This document shows positions 9,869 through 21,671 of a stretch of DNA of 64,000 bases, piece after piece; position 1 is the stretch's first letter; each line of letters starts with the position of its first letter. The DNA comes from Lyophyllum atratum (lineage: Eukaryota; Basidiomycota; Agaricomycetes; Agaricales; Lyophyllaceae), in assembly GCA_014905825.1 (NCBI GenBank), contig JACGCN010000009.1:868001-932000 (forward strand), given 5' to 3'. Under the pieces are notes generated by a model. The model was not told the origin of the DNA and ran no database searches. It saw only the letters and a list, made by a program, of their open reading frames with translations. The position numbers were made by a program, and so were the translations under genes.

Positions 9869-10786
9869 ATGTCCTCATCCAACTCCAATTCACACTTCGC
9901 ACCCGTGCGTCTTCGGTATCCGAAATCCTTCAGCGAAGTGAAAGAGTTACTCAAGGATCCGGCCAACGTCGTCCATCAGCAACAAAATGGCCCCGACGCG
10001 AGCTACCCCAGGATCGTCCGACTTCATCCAGGCATCCTTCTGAAATTGGGCGGGTGGGAGCTTGCTGAAGAGATCCTGTGCGCTCAATGCGCTTACAGCA
10101 AACTTTCTCTCCCAGTCCCGCGTATTCTGCACCACCCTGGTTCATTGCTGCGTCGAGACATGCGCAAGTGGCAGGATGTAGACCATCTTGGTTCTCCTCG
10201 CTCAGGTCCAAGTGTTTGGTACTACTGCATGGAGGAAATACGCGGTGTTTCCCTTGACAAGGTCGTTGACAACTTGTCGAAGGAGCAACAGCTTCATATT
10301 GCTCTCCAGCTCAGCGCGATCCTTGGTCAAATGCGCACTTTCCAGAGTAAAACGCTCGGATCGATCACGGGAGGTTCTTATCGCAACGTTATGGCCGTTC
10401 CCCAACCACTACAACCAAAACACGCATTTGCCACCATGTCCGAATTCCGCGACTACTTCCGCGACCTGCTGGTGAAGTGCCGTCGCTTCGAGTGGCAGAT
10501 AGAGAAGATTATGTCCTGCATACCGCTAAACTGCCCCATCCGCTTTACCCATGGTGACCTCGTTCCAAAGAACATCATGGTCGATGGTTCGACTGTCACT
10601 GGAGTCATTGACTGGGCTAATGCTGGATTCTACCCAGAATTTTGGGAGTATGCCCGGATGAATGATCCGAATTTTATGTCACCAGGCTGGTCAAATATCC
10701 TCCAGATAGTATTTCCAGGAGAGCATCGTATTCAAGAGATTGACGCAGTAGCAGAGATAATGACAACTATCGATTGGTGGCTATAG
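9869..10786 (+). CDS. APH-family (aminoglycoside phosphotransferase-fold) kinase-like protein
   Basis: Member of the phosphotransferase fold that in fungi is a large, mostly uncharacterised group of small-molecule kinases. 305 residues without introns from the ATG at 9869. The catalytic loop reads HGDLVPKNIMV (Asp base and Asn) and the metal-binding Asp lies in VIDWANAGFYPEFWEY. Upstream, VPRILHH and YYCMEEIRGVSLD match the nucleotide-lobe hinge region (LPVP and M-E-I-GVSLD). Read-through from alternative codons before 9869 is not needed. The end may be different: a GTGAGG donor at 10786 and CAG acceptor at 10853 would replace the stop and add about 20 residues, ending at 10914. The substrate cannot be told. 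Confidence 0.85.
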   Translation: MSSSNSNSHFAPVRLRYPKSFSEVKELLKDPANVVHQQQNGPDASYPRIVRLHPGILLKLGGWELAEEILCAQCAYSKLSLPVPRILHHPGSLLRRDMRKWQDVDHLGSPRSGPSVWYYCMEEIRGVSLDKVVDNLSKEQQLHIALQLSAILGQMRTFQSKTLGSITGGSYRNVMAVPQPLQPKHAFATMSEFRDYFRDLLVKCRRFEWQIEKIMSCIPLNCPIRFTHGDLVPKNIMVDGSTVTGVIDWANAGFYPEFWEYARMNDPNFMSPGWSNILQIVFPGEHRIQEIDAVAEIMTTIDWWL

Positions 10787-12437
10787 TGAGGTAAGAAGCT
10801 CTGAGATTTCTGAATTGTGCATAGCTCATTTTGATTGTAACTTTTCTCGTCAGTTTCTCACATCGGTATATGTGTACAGGAATCAAACCGTGGTATCTCT
10901 ACAAGCAGGAGTGATCCAATGTGAGCGCAGCGGCAAATTCTGATACACCAATACCCACTCCCGCTAGCACCAACACTAGACGTCGACGCCGACCGGGTGT
11001 CGAAGAACTGCCCCCCCCCCCCCCCCCCTCCTCCTCATTCAAATCCAAATCCGAGTCCAAGTCCAAATCAGTCGGGCCCCGAAACCGACTCAAAGCCCGT
11101 ATTGTCATCTGAGTCCGAAGGCAACACCATCCACAACAGCTTCCGCACCCTCCTCCTAAAATCTCCACAGTCCGCCTAACCAACCCTTGCGTAGAAACCA
11201 GATCAGCGTGCTCGGGTCCAACCCGCTCAGCGGTCGGACAAGGTACTGAACAGGGCAAGTTTCATTGTGACTTAGAGAGTATTTGGTTTTGAAGGCAGGA
11301 TTGTCGGAAAGTCCTGGTAGAGGAGGTTGCCGGAGGTCCACTTTTTATGTCTTACTTCCATCGGCGTGAAGCGCCTGTCGTGTCCTAGCGGGCGCTTTTC
11401 ATATGTCTTCCATTCAGTGATGCTCTACCAAGTGTCAAGTCAATTATCCGAACTCCACCGTAAGCGCTAGTCTTACGACTCGGAGTGGGCCGCAGAGTCT
11501 GCATATGTCTTCCATCATAATTCATCATAGATGCTATTCCAAAAACTAAGCTTTAGAATCAGTCAGAGCGCCTAGTAATCGTCCTTCCTTACCGTTTCAG
11601 TAACATTAGGTCTACCGAGGCGGTCTTTACGAACGTCCTTAGCTATTCTGTAGCAGAGGTAGATAGCACCTTAGTAAACATAGTAAACGCACCTTAGTAA
11701 ACATAGTAAACATTTCGGTGAGGAAAACGCTGCTGAGTACTCGAGTAACGAGTGTCTGTGTTCACACGTCCTTGCACCGAAAGTTTGATTTCCAGGTGCT
11801 GAACATCCGATTGCAAATCAGCGTCTCTTTGAAACAATAGTGAGCGATGCTATCATCGAGATGGGTATGAACCTGTTGGGATCTCACCTGATAGCCCGGG
11901 ATGTTGATTGGGCGAGAAAGTAGTATGTCGGGTCATCAGGACAGTTTCGAGCCATTTAAAATTACACAACCTATAGTTAACCTTCGAGACCAAAATAGGT
12001 CCGGCATATTCCGGACGGATGAGTTCACAGATCTTGTTTCTCCCAAGTTTCTCGAGTCCTTCATGCAAGACAAAGAAAATCCGCCATCTTAAGGAGGCTT
12101 CCCTTCCAATTGTGCAAGAAATTTATGAGGCATCTAATTCAAATCATTAAATCTAGTTATTTTGAACGTCGAGATCAAGTGTCTATCGAAGGTAACAGGC
12201 CTATTGGCCAAATATCGTGCTCGAAAGGAACTCTATGTGGACGCGCACGGTGGGCGTCAAGTCTATGTTGAAGGTCAAACAGGATCATCAAAACACCAGC
12301 AGAAGGTGGAAGTGGAAGAAACGATTGTGATGGTGGTAGTGAATCCACAGTGTTCATAAAATCAAAAAGGGAGTCGTCGAACTGGGGCCATCGGGCACGA
12401 ACCTTACTCGCGAGCGACGTCACTATCAGTCAATCAG
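10787..12437. other. Long intergenic region with low-complexity sequence, no gene seen
   Basis: Holds an 18-base poly-C tract (11011-11028) followed by a CTC/AAATCC-rich simple sequence to about 11075, and a perfect 23-bp tandem duplication listed separately. Short frames at 10921-11179 are products of the simple sequence. Frames at 11853-12423 show no family pattern. Confidence 0.5.
11666..11711. repeat. Perfect 23-bp tandem duplication
   Basis: The unit GCACCTTAGTAAACATAGTA plus AAC occupies 11666-11688 and is repeated exactly at 11689-11711. It is itself built of a TAGTAAAC motif. Confidence 0.85.
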
Positions 12438-14880
12438 TCAGCATGCTTGGGAGACGACAAGAGAGGCCACGAACCGGCCGAAGAGCTTGACTTTGAGCCA
12501 ATCAGTGGCGACGAGGGTGCGGTTGCGTAGCGAGAAGAGGGTGCTGAGGTATGCGCTCCTCCAGAAGAGGTACGTCGCGACACCACCGCTAGCAATCTGT
12601 AGGATGGGAATTAGCCATAAACGCGAGCCTTGGAACCAGGCAAGAAAATACGTACATTGCCGTTCATGAAGGGGAGATCCGCAATAGCCTTCTCTGAGCC
12701 AATGTACCTGAACGCGCAACATGAGCTACGCAGAATCTCTGACCAAGAAGGGGACTTACGCCAGCGAGCCCTGGTGCGAATAATGGAAGGGTCTAAGCTT
12801 GACTTTTGCCATCTGCTTCTGCGTCACGTCGATATCGTCTGCAAGGTGCTTCTTCGCCGCCTCATCCGTGGCCACCGCTAGCTCAGACTCAAGCGTATGG
12901 AGCTTCTCATCGAGCACGTCCTTCTTCGCCATCTGCACCAGCATACGTGCGAGGTATGCACCCTCCTGTGAGGCGACTTGTGCGGTGGGCGCGTAGGACG
13001 TCGCGGAGCAGTCACCGATCGCGAAGATGCCGTCGGCGCCTTTCATGCGAAGGTAGTCTAGGAAATCGACGTTAGCGGGGAAGCGAAGGGAGGAAGGGAT
13101 GGATGGATGTACCGTCGACTTCAATGCCACGCCTGTTGGTCTGCTCGGCAGGCAGCTTGTTCATCAGGTCGTGCGTGACCTTGCGAAGCTTGTTTCCGCC
13201 GGCCCAGACGACCATACCGCAGGGCACCTCCTTCATAGACTTGTCCGGCATCTGCAAGACGACGCTCTTCTCCTTGACCTAGTTATGTGACATGCGTTAG
13301 GCGAGGATAAAGGTGGCATCGAGGGGAGGAAATACCTCTTTGACCATGGTCTTTGTCAGGATGTCGATTTTGCTCTCTTTGAACGTCGATTCTGTGAACT
13401 CGATCAACTGCTTGCTGAAGGTGGGCAGGACGGAGGGGAGGGCTTCGACGAGGGAGATCTTGATTTTGCCGGCGAGTTCGGGGTACCAGAATTTCAGGTC
13501 GTCCTACATGTTTTGTGATGAGTGATGGAAGACACTTGATTTCAATTTATAAACCTCAAGGAAATCGTGAATCTCGCCGCTATAGAAGAAATCAGGCCAA
13601 ATGGATTTTGGAGGGATGAGAAAACCAACCTCAGCTCGATACCAGTGGGACCACCGCCGACTACGACCTGCGGAAAAGTGTCTTAGTGTCGATCAACATG
13701 GAGTGTTAGCTTTTGAACACTGACCATGTGGAGTAGCCGCTCAATCTCTTCCTCTGATTGTCCGGGGAATGCAGCACTTTCTAGGCCTGAGGCACGATTG
13801 TCAGAGCCTTATCCATAGGATGCATATCGAATGTAGCGTACAGTCCATGAATTGTTTTTGCATCTGAGCCACAGGTTTCAGTTTCAAGTTTCAAAACAGA
13901 GGGCGATATGGGAACACACCCGCTCAGCATCAGCAAGCTCCTTCATGAAGCAAGAATACTCTTGAACGCCAGGAATACCAAATGTCTGGACCTCGGCGCC
14001 AACTGCCATCACCAGATAATCATATGGTATCGTAGTAGCTGAAATCGACCCTCTGATCGGGGAGGTATCTGAATGTTATGGTGAGGGCTGTGTCTATCCT
14101 TAGAACACGCCTCGAATATACCTTCGAAGGTAACAGTTTTGCTGATGGGCTTGAATAGAAACTGTGAGAATCGGCGACGAGGACAGCCGTGAATGGGACT
14201 TACATCAATTACTTGTGCCTCTGCTTCAATAACGGACACGCTGCGCTTCTTATGACGCGTAACATATCGCGTGGACTGGATGATAGAACGCGGGCTGAGG
14301 GTACCAGCAGCAACACTGGGTAGCAGTGGTGTGAAAAGGAAGAAGTTCTTGGGGCTGATAACGACCTAGGAAATGTTATAGTATACTGAAGAGACTCTGA
14401 ATGAAGAAGCAACGTACAACGTTGTATTCGGTCGTATCAATGGCCTTCAATAGACTTGTCGCACCCCAGCCACTTCCAAGGATCACCAGCGTCTTTTTGG
14501 ATTCGTCAAACGGCAGCTGAGCTCCTGGAGAGCGGTCGCGTTGTGTGATGTAATAGAATGTTCCAGCACCAGCCAGGATGGTGATGAGTGTCGTGCGACC
14601 CATAATTTGGAGGAAGCTTCTCCATTTTGATTGCTTGTGGTAGACAGCAGCAGGTGGTTCAGTTACCTTCCGAGCACATCAGTACGCGCTCAATGAGCAT
14701 GATCGAAAGCGGACGCACTTCGGGTGTCTGCACAGTGGCTTTAGGTGGGTCAGAAACAAGTGTTCTGGTGAGCAAGCGTCTTCCCGGGTGCGGAGCCCGA
14801 GGACTGGGTCTGGACTGGGTTAGCGACCTGGCCAAGATCCGAGTGGCTGTTGAGAAGAACGTGAGTCCGGATCCTGTCAC
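12438..14880 (-). CDS. Alternative (type II) NADH dehydrogenase, mitochondrial inner membrane
   Basis: Single-subunit, non-proton-pumping NADH:ubiquinone oxidoreductase of the NDE1/NDI1 family. Fourteen exons give 568 residues: 14719-14880, 14418-14633, 14204-14365, 14122-14149, 13920-14068, 13842-13863, 13725-13786, 13630-13667, 13555-13579, 13336-13503, 13113-13278, 12760-13057, 12656-12707 and 12438-12596. An Arg/Ser-rich presequence (residues about 1-45) precedes a membrane anchor ([16 protein letters not shown]). The FAD fold reads [14 protein letters not shown] and the NADH fold [15 protein letters not shown]. The second FAD motif is [10 protein letters not shown]. The hydrophobic carboxyl end is typical. 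No EF-hand is visible between the folds, unlike calcium-regulated NDEs. The acceptor of intron 3 is ambiguous (14149 or 14161). External or internal orientation cannot be read. Confidence 0.93.
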
Positions 14881-16380
14881 GTATATAACCGGTGAGAACT
14901 AACCCTTCCGGTTGAGCTGCATAGTGACTGATTTTTAGAATGGTAAGACGGGAAAGAGGATGACTAGCTAAGGACTATAGCTAGCTAGTGATGACGCTTT
15001 TCAGCGTTCGGAGAATGCGGAGTGGGAGCCACCACTCACCGGCTGTGTCACTGTCGCTGCCAAAAACTTCCAATCCCACGTGCCTCCGGTTTCGAGGCTT
15101 ATCGCACTTCCTACATAAGTAACTCAACACAGTCACTGTCTTTGCGCCATTATCGTCCGATTGGCTTATCACCGCTCTGAACGGCCAGCGCACTGTACAT
15201 AATTCACGAGTCATTTCTTACTTCAAAAATGTTTTATAGGTGTCTGTCTACGCCATGTCCGGAAACACGAGCTCAACGTTATTGGACGCGACCTGACATG
15301 AGCAGGAGTTATCACCAATCCGAGGATTATCGATGACAGTTTTCGAGATACGTTGTTCCGCCTGGCTCCGCATGAAGGTTCGCCGCTCTGTTATTGCCAA
15401 CTAAACTGCACAGTTGAAACTTGAAAACCGCCTACCGACCGACGCATGGATACATAATTTAGAAGGTCCGGCTTGCCTGCTGGTCGCGGAACGCGATAGC
15501 TCGTCAGTTTCTGAGACATTACCAGACGAAGGAGATTCTTCTCCTCTTGTTAGTTTACAAAGGTTTACAAGGCGGACGAAAGGATCGACCTTAACTACGT
15601 CAGCATCAGCACAATATTCACATGTCCATTTATTCTCAAAGTCCCTTTTGTGTCATAATCTTAATACATGTTCCTCGTCGGGACCGCCCGTGGGTAATAT
15701 CACTATCACTATCACTTAATTGAAAGTGTCGAAGTGTAGGATTGCTCCCGGGTAGCGCTTCACGTTCCCGGAGCCATCCTATGACATCCCGTACACGTAC
15801 CGGCAGCATTCCTCCGTCCAAGAGCAATTCCGCTGATCACCTCGCAGCCGAAAGGCCTACCTTGGCGATGCAAACTGACAACAGTGCCGCGTTCTGAGAC
15901 GTTTCTTACGGTCTTACCTCTGTTTCAATAAACGCCAAGACTTATTCCCTCCTTCAATCAGTATCCTTGATCTTTACCTTCCGACATTGAGCCAGCGGCG
16001 GCCCACCTTTCCCGTCTCTCCCGTTCTTGATGAGGTGTATTGGTAGGCCTGCGCTATTCCTGTGCCAGCAAGGGAGGCGGTGCCTCTGTAGCTTGGTGAT
16101 AGATGAATCGCAACTTCTAAGCGGCTATCACACTGTTATTGTGCCAGTATTCAGCACATAATTGGCTTGTACTTAATAGGTAAGGACACTAATAGCTGTC
16201 GATCAGTCGCAAGGGATCCAGCTCGGGGGCGCGACGGGTCGTCTGAACTTCGCGCGACGCGTCTTGTCAATCACGTGAGCCGCGCCTGTCGATCACCGGA
16301 TTAACTTTCAACAATGTTAACCATTGCTTGAACGAAAACGTTGCCGTCGGCGTTGAACACCCAAAGCCATCCCAAATTTT
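14881..16380. other. Intergenic region between divergent genes, no gene seen
   Basis: The 1.5-kb region separates the NADH dehydrogenase promoter from the GCP2 start. Frames such as 15414-15719 lack any pattern. A small run of CTATCA triplets sits near 15700. Both promoters must lie here. Confidence 0.45.
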
Positions 16381-19300
16381 ATGGATCCTTATACCCCTAG
16401 AACTCGTACAGGAACTCGGAAGAAAAATCTTACTCTTTCCGCGAAAGAGTACACGAAGGCAAGCTCGATACGCGACATGGGTTGCATCCTATCTCACAAC
16501 CCTTACCGTCCAGATCACTGGTACGATCGCGTCCGTACGGCGAAGCAGGAATCCGCAAGATGATATCAACGAACAAGTTGAGGGAAGTGCACGTTCTTCG
16601 CGTCAGAATCGCTCAAAAAGTGAGTTCTTGAGTTGGGGGCTCAACCGACTCCATTGACGGGCCTTCAGGTTACAACGAACCCTCCTTCATCGCGGAAACT
16701 TCGTTTGTGCGGGCACCGCTGAACTCGCGAGTGAGCTCTATCAGTGTTGTTCCGAAGGCGAAAGGAAAGGCGAAGCAGCAGGAGTCACTTGATCGCGTGC
16801 CATTAGACGTCCAGGAGGCGTTGGTACTTGAGGATCTTCTCTATGTGCTGATGGTGCATTCTCATACTTTATATCACTGGTTCGAACTCTTAAACGAGAC
16901 ATGTTCCGCAGGGTATCGAAGGAACATATGTCACCTTCCACCCCGACTATTCCCCAGAGGACGATGACCCCATGCAAGGGATTCGCTTTGTGGCAGCACC
17001 ATCTCTGGGTCGGTTTTCTACTATCTGCTCTGACAGAAAGTCTTAACGCGATTGCAGATACATCTCTACGGGATCTCGTGGAACGCATCCTGCCTCTGGG
17101 AATGTACTACACCGCAATCTCGTCCTTCATCGAGCTCAGGAGCCATCTGGATTTCGGCTTGGTGAACCACGCGTTATGTGCTGCCATCCGTGAAATGCTC
17201 AAGGTCAGTGATGTATTGTTAGTCCACCGTGCTTTACTACTGCTGAGCTTCATCAGGACTACCAAACGCTTCTCTCGCAGCTCGAACATGCTTTCAACTC
17301 CTCCTCCGACTTCTCACTGCAGAAACTATGGTTCTATGTCCATCCCACAATCCACACACTCTCACTGATATATGAGCTTGTCCTCGAACTTGGTACCGCC
17401 GACGACCCCTCGAACGAGTCATCCGAATCCGAATCGCCCTCTACTTCTGATGCAGAGGAAGAGGCCAGAAATGAAGCCCTGGGACTTGGAGGAGCCAAAC
17501 TCAAGGCTGTTCTGTCGGAGATAAACAAGAACGATATGGACGTCGCTGGCGGGAGTGGCATCGCTGTGAAGGGTGGTGAGGTGATAACAATTATTTACGA
17601 AAGGATGCAGAACATGTCGGGAGATCCTACCGCCAATACCCTATATGGAACTCTTCTTAGGGCAGCTGGGAAGCCATATGTGTCGATGCTCAGGGTGTGG
17701 ATCACAACAGGGAGACTGGACGATCCTTACGAGGAGCTGCTTTTGAAGGAGAGCAAGTTTATCAACCGGGGTATCCTCGAGATGGACTATACCGACGAAT
17801 ATTGGGAGCGGAGGTACACGGTATGCGATGTTCCCTGTAGGAACTCTTTGTCTGGCTAAGGCGTCCATCAGCTCCGCGATGGATCGACATTAGCTTCACC
17901 TTCGAAGCGACAGCAAGCGGGTGTACCTCCGCCTAGAACAGTAGGAGGCCGTCTGCCTGGGGGCGCGTGTGTACCTCCGTTGCTAGAGGGTTGGAAGCAC
18001 AAGATACTCCTTGCCGGAAAATATCTCAATGTAATCCGGGAATGTGGCATTGAGGTTACTCACGGCCGGAACCAACTTGACGACAATGATCTGTCAATGG
18101 ACGATGAAAAGTAGGCATATCCACCTCTTTTCGTGTGCGTCTCGCTGATAAGCGCAAATCCAACCTCACAGATTCTATAAATTCCTCGAACATGCCTACT
18201 CACACGCAAACCGGACGCTCCTCCAACTTTTGTTGAAAGATCAACAGCTAATACCCCGCCTTCGCTCCCTCAAGCGGTATTTCTTCCTATCGCAGTCGTC
18301 ATTCCTCACCCATCTCCTTGACCTCTCATCTCCTGAGCTACGGAAGCCTTCCAAGTCTGTCTCAATAGTGAAACTGCAGAGTTTGTTAGACTTGGCGCTG
18401 AACACTGATGCCTCAGGGGAAGATACACTGTTCCGGGAAGACGTGAAGGTGACCATGGCAGAGAGCGGCCTGTACGAGTTTCTACTCAAGGTCGTCAGCG
18501 TCAGCGGGGTTATCGGTGGCGAGGAAGACCATGAAGGGGGACATGGCCACGAAGAGCATAAGAAGGAGAAGGAGAGAGATGACAAGAAGGCCATGCTTGG
18601 TAGGTCCTTCTCATTCATCGTTGTAGTCTTTGCCTCTGAACCAATCCTCATGCGTTTCATTTCTGCAGCCATCGATGCTCTAGCTCTGGACTACACAGTC
18701 AAGTTCCCACTCTCCCTGGTCATCTCTCGCAAGACCATTCTGCGATATCAACTCCTTTTCCGCTTCCTCCTCCACCTGAAGCACGTGGAACAATCCCTGT
18801 CGTCAATGTGGATAGAGCAGAAAACGACACCGTGGCGCCGACCCACGCCCGATCATCCAGACTTCAACAGGTGGCGCCTACGGGTATGTCTGCTTCGAGC
18901 GCGCATGCTATCGTTCGTTCAACAAATCCTCGCGTTCACGACGTTCGAGGTGCTTGAGCCCAATTGGCGGGCGCTGGAGTTAAAGCTGGACAAAGTGACC
19001 ACTGTCGATCAGCTTTTGAGGGACCACGTAGATTTCTTGGATACGTGTTTGAAGGAATGCATGTTGACAAGCTCAAAGCTGCTCAAGGTCTGTATTCTTG
19101 CCGTCTGTGCATGGGTGTGGTCGTTAACAGTCTATTAGGCGTATTCGCGCCTGATTGTTACATGTTCGACTTTTGCGCTGTACGCGGCTTCCTTCACGAA
19201 GTCGGCGAATCAAGCGATTTCAGCTTTTGAGATAGGGGAGGGCGACACCGGGATGGCCAAGCGATGGGACATTCTTGGCAAGTTCGAGACGAACTTTAAT

Positions 19301-19535
19301 CACTGGTCAGTCTACCGACGCAGCCGATTCCTACTCTGTCTGACGGTCATTGTCACCATTATAGGTTCCAGGTAATTACAGTTTATGATTATGGCTGAAA
19401 GCCTCCTGGCTTTAACTCAACGAACCGTTTTTTCTCTAGGTGCACCTGGACTGTGTACAGTTTTATGCTTCGAGCGAAAACGTCTCACTGCTTCCCCTCG
19501 TGGTACGCCTCAATAGCGTCAAGGCTTCATCGTAG
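16381..19535 (+). CDS. Gamma-tubulin complex component 2 (Spc97/GCP2)
   Basis: Core subunit of the gamma-tubulin small complex that nucleates microtubules at the spindle pole body. Exons: 16381-16448 and 16549-16619 (both tentative), 16669-16853, 16912-17008, 17058-17203, 17257-17820, 17872-18110, 18172-18599, 18669-19087, 19139-19305, 19365-19371 and 19440-19535, about 828 residues. The GCP amino-terminal domain begins at ALVLEDLLYVLMGIEGTYV and continues through TSLRDLVERILPLGMYY. The carboxyl gamma-tubulin-binding domain includes FPLSLVISRKTILRYQLLFR, RMLSFVQQILAFTTFEVLEP and DHVDFLDTCLKECML. An acidic/His linker (EEDHEGGHGHEEHKKEKE) separates them. Exon 19365-19371 is a 7-nt microexon needed to keep frame (HWFQVHL). 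The first two exons rest only on frame logic, and the start is uncertain. Confidence 0.9.
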
Positions 19536-20570
19536 TCTGCCGTATCTTTGTGAGCCGCAAAGGAAGACCTTTCTGCTGGAGATTGACCATTAATCCTCTT
19601 TCGCAGTGTTTGGATGGTTCTATTTGGGCTTCGGGACCTGTTTTTATCATGGAACCTTGTACTTACTAGATGGTCATACCATACGACCGAGGAGTGCATC
19701 AAATGTTGATCTTTGGCACACAGGAAGGTCCGGTATTTTCAAGTCCCCATGGTGCTCGGGTATGCTCGACATTGGCTGTAATGAGCCTTAATGGCACCAT
19801 GTCAACTCCGGGCTCCAACGCTGAGCGTGCAGTTATTTCGGTGGATGTTGGTGAACCATCACGACCGGCGTTCTCCTTTTCCCGCCTTCACTGACCCTTC
19901 TTCAAGTCATAATGCTCCGACTATTATTTCAAACCCGATCCTCAGTAATCTGCCCCAAAATTCAAGCCATTCCTCCTAATTCCGCGCCCAGCTTATCTAA
20001 TGTCCGGCCTGTATGCATACCAATGATTGCAAGTCGGACCACATCCTGTACATTGTATCGTCAGAGCATACTCAAACCCACGTCTATATTCTTGCTGAGT
20101 AAGACTCGATTGAGGCACTGGCGGGATCATCTACCAATCTTCGAGATGAGTGTGCTCACGATATTAGATCAGTGCCGTCGGTCGGCAAGGGTCCAGGGCC
20201 AGCGAAGAGAAGAATGATGATCATCGCGTTCAATTCGTCGATCTTGACATACTTGAAGCTGGGGCTGCTCGCCGGCGGCCCCGCATACTCGCTCCGAGTG
20301 AATCGTTGACCACTCCTCGCGCGACGTTAATGGTTGTGAGGATAGGCACTTCTGGTGCTGATTTGTTCGACTTTAATGTTCATCGACATCGTCCGCTTCG
20401 AGTCCATCAAATCCGCACGCGTCGACGCGAGCAGAACCTGGACACGTGATAAAACACCTATTATAACATTGCTGTCAGTGTCAGCACCCTGCTCCTTCAG
20501 AAGTTGACTATCTCGTTTCTAATCACGAACTACGATCCTCATCGCACCACCCATACCTCACAGGACCTGC
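19536..20570. other. Intergenic region, no gene seen
   Basis: One kilobase between GCP2 and the CUE-domain gene, both on the plus strand. Small frames (for example 19606-19894 and 19912-20217) have no family pattern and lack consistent splice signals. Confidence 0.45.
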
Positions 20571-21463
20571 ATGGGGGAAGTCGTCAATGTTCTCGTCGCA
20601 TTCGCTGTCATAGTCTTCATCTTTCGATGGGCAACCTCAAGCAAGTCTATCCATGTGTTGGCAGTCGGTTTACTGGCCCTATCTCCTAACTTTGCCCTCT
20701 CTATTCCGGTTTCTCCAGATAATGACACAATAGAACAGCGATCAGCGACCGATACTCTTGGTTTCAGACCCAAACCTGTCACACAAGTCATGGTGCGTGG
20801 TGGCACAGCTAGAAACCATTCGACGATCCTGAAAGCCTTCGCATTCGCATTCTCCAGATCGATACGATATCAAACATGTTTCCCGACATACCTGTGTGAG
20901 TCGAGTCATTGGATTCAAGCGTGATGCCCCGTGCGCTGACCTGACATCTAGCGACAACGTCCGCTACGACTTGCTGCGCACTGGAAGTGTTGAATTGACA
21001 TCGAATAAGATACTAGAAAAAGGGTTCCTCGATGCGGTAGGCACTTGGATCTCTTTGACCTCTTTTCTCCTTCCATTTACGTCGAGTTCTTGAAATAGCC
21101 TCCTCCCGCTTACTATAACCTATTTCCCCGTGACGCCAACTCGACAAACGCAAACCGTCCTCCTGCTAATGCAGGGGCCCCGGGAACTCAGAAAATGCCC
21201 GCCGAGTCTCTAATATCGCGATACAATCTACACGAGCGGGTCACCAATACGGAGCCCATTTCGGAGCAGGACATCGGCGGGAAAGCTGTTTGGGAGGATA
21301 GCGCGGAAAAGCGGGAAGCTAGCCTTAGGGAAAGGAAGGCCCAAATGATTCTGGCTGCGCGACAGTGCGTTATCTGGTTTTTATAGATGCTGACGTGTGC
21401 TCATCATCAGTTTACAGGCGGATGTTGGCGCAGCAGAAGTCCGCAGCGGCTTCCGACAAGTGA
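20571..21463 (+). CDS. CUE-domain ER membrane protein, Cue1-like
   Basis: Probable ER-membrane adaptor for ubiquitin conjugation in ER-associated degradation. Exons 20571-20640, 20719-20792, 20858-20895, 20952-21036, 21099-21364 and 21418-21463 give 192 residues. An amino-terminal membrane helix (VVNVLVAFAVIVFIFRW) is followed by GFRPKPVTQVM. The CUE domain reads ISNMFPDIPVDNVRYDLLRT, then GSVELTSNKILEKGFLDAPP, with the conserved FPD and di-Leu. A charged coiled-coil tail (EKREASLRERKAQMILAARQ) follows. The first intron begins with GC rather than GT (AGCAAGT). It is 78 nt with no in-frame stop, so retention would insert 26 residues without breaking the frame. A strong CTAAC branch site and pyrimidine tract support splicing. 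Confidence 0.85.
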
Positions 21464-21671
21464 TTTTTTTACCAGGTGGATTCGATGATCTTTATGGCCG
21501 ACTTTATTTCGATGTAATGCACTTCTCTCCTCCTCATATATATAATTATCTTCTCATTCCTCGTAATTCCGTATAATCCGCCTGCTACAATCCACGTAAT
21601 GAGTGTTACTAACTTTGTTGAAGCAGAAACCCGAGCTACGAAAATGACCAGACGACAGGTATCGATGCGAT

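Noticed and set aside
10921..11179. Pro/Ser/Lys-rich frames around the poly-C tract
   Set aside because: Produced by simple sequence (18 C residues and AAATCC repeats) rather than coding constraint.
11666..11711. The 23-bp tandem duplication as a CRISPR-like or regulatory array
   Set aside because: Only two units with no spacers, in a eukaryotic genome; a simple local duplication.
14162..14203. A 42-nt version of intron 3 in the NADH dehydrogenase gene
   Set aside because: The alternative 54-nt intron ending at 14150 gives the family-like [13 protein letters not shown]; the 42-nt form adds four unlikely residues, though it is not excluded.
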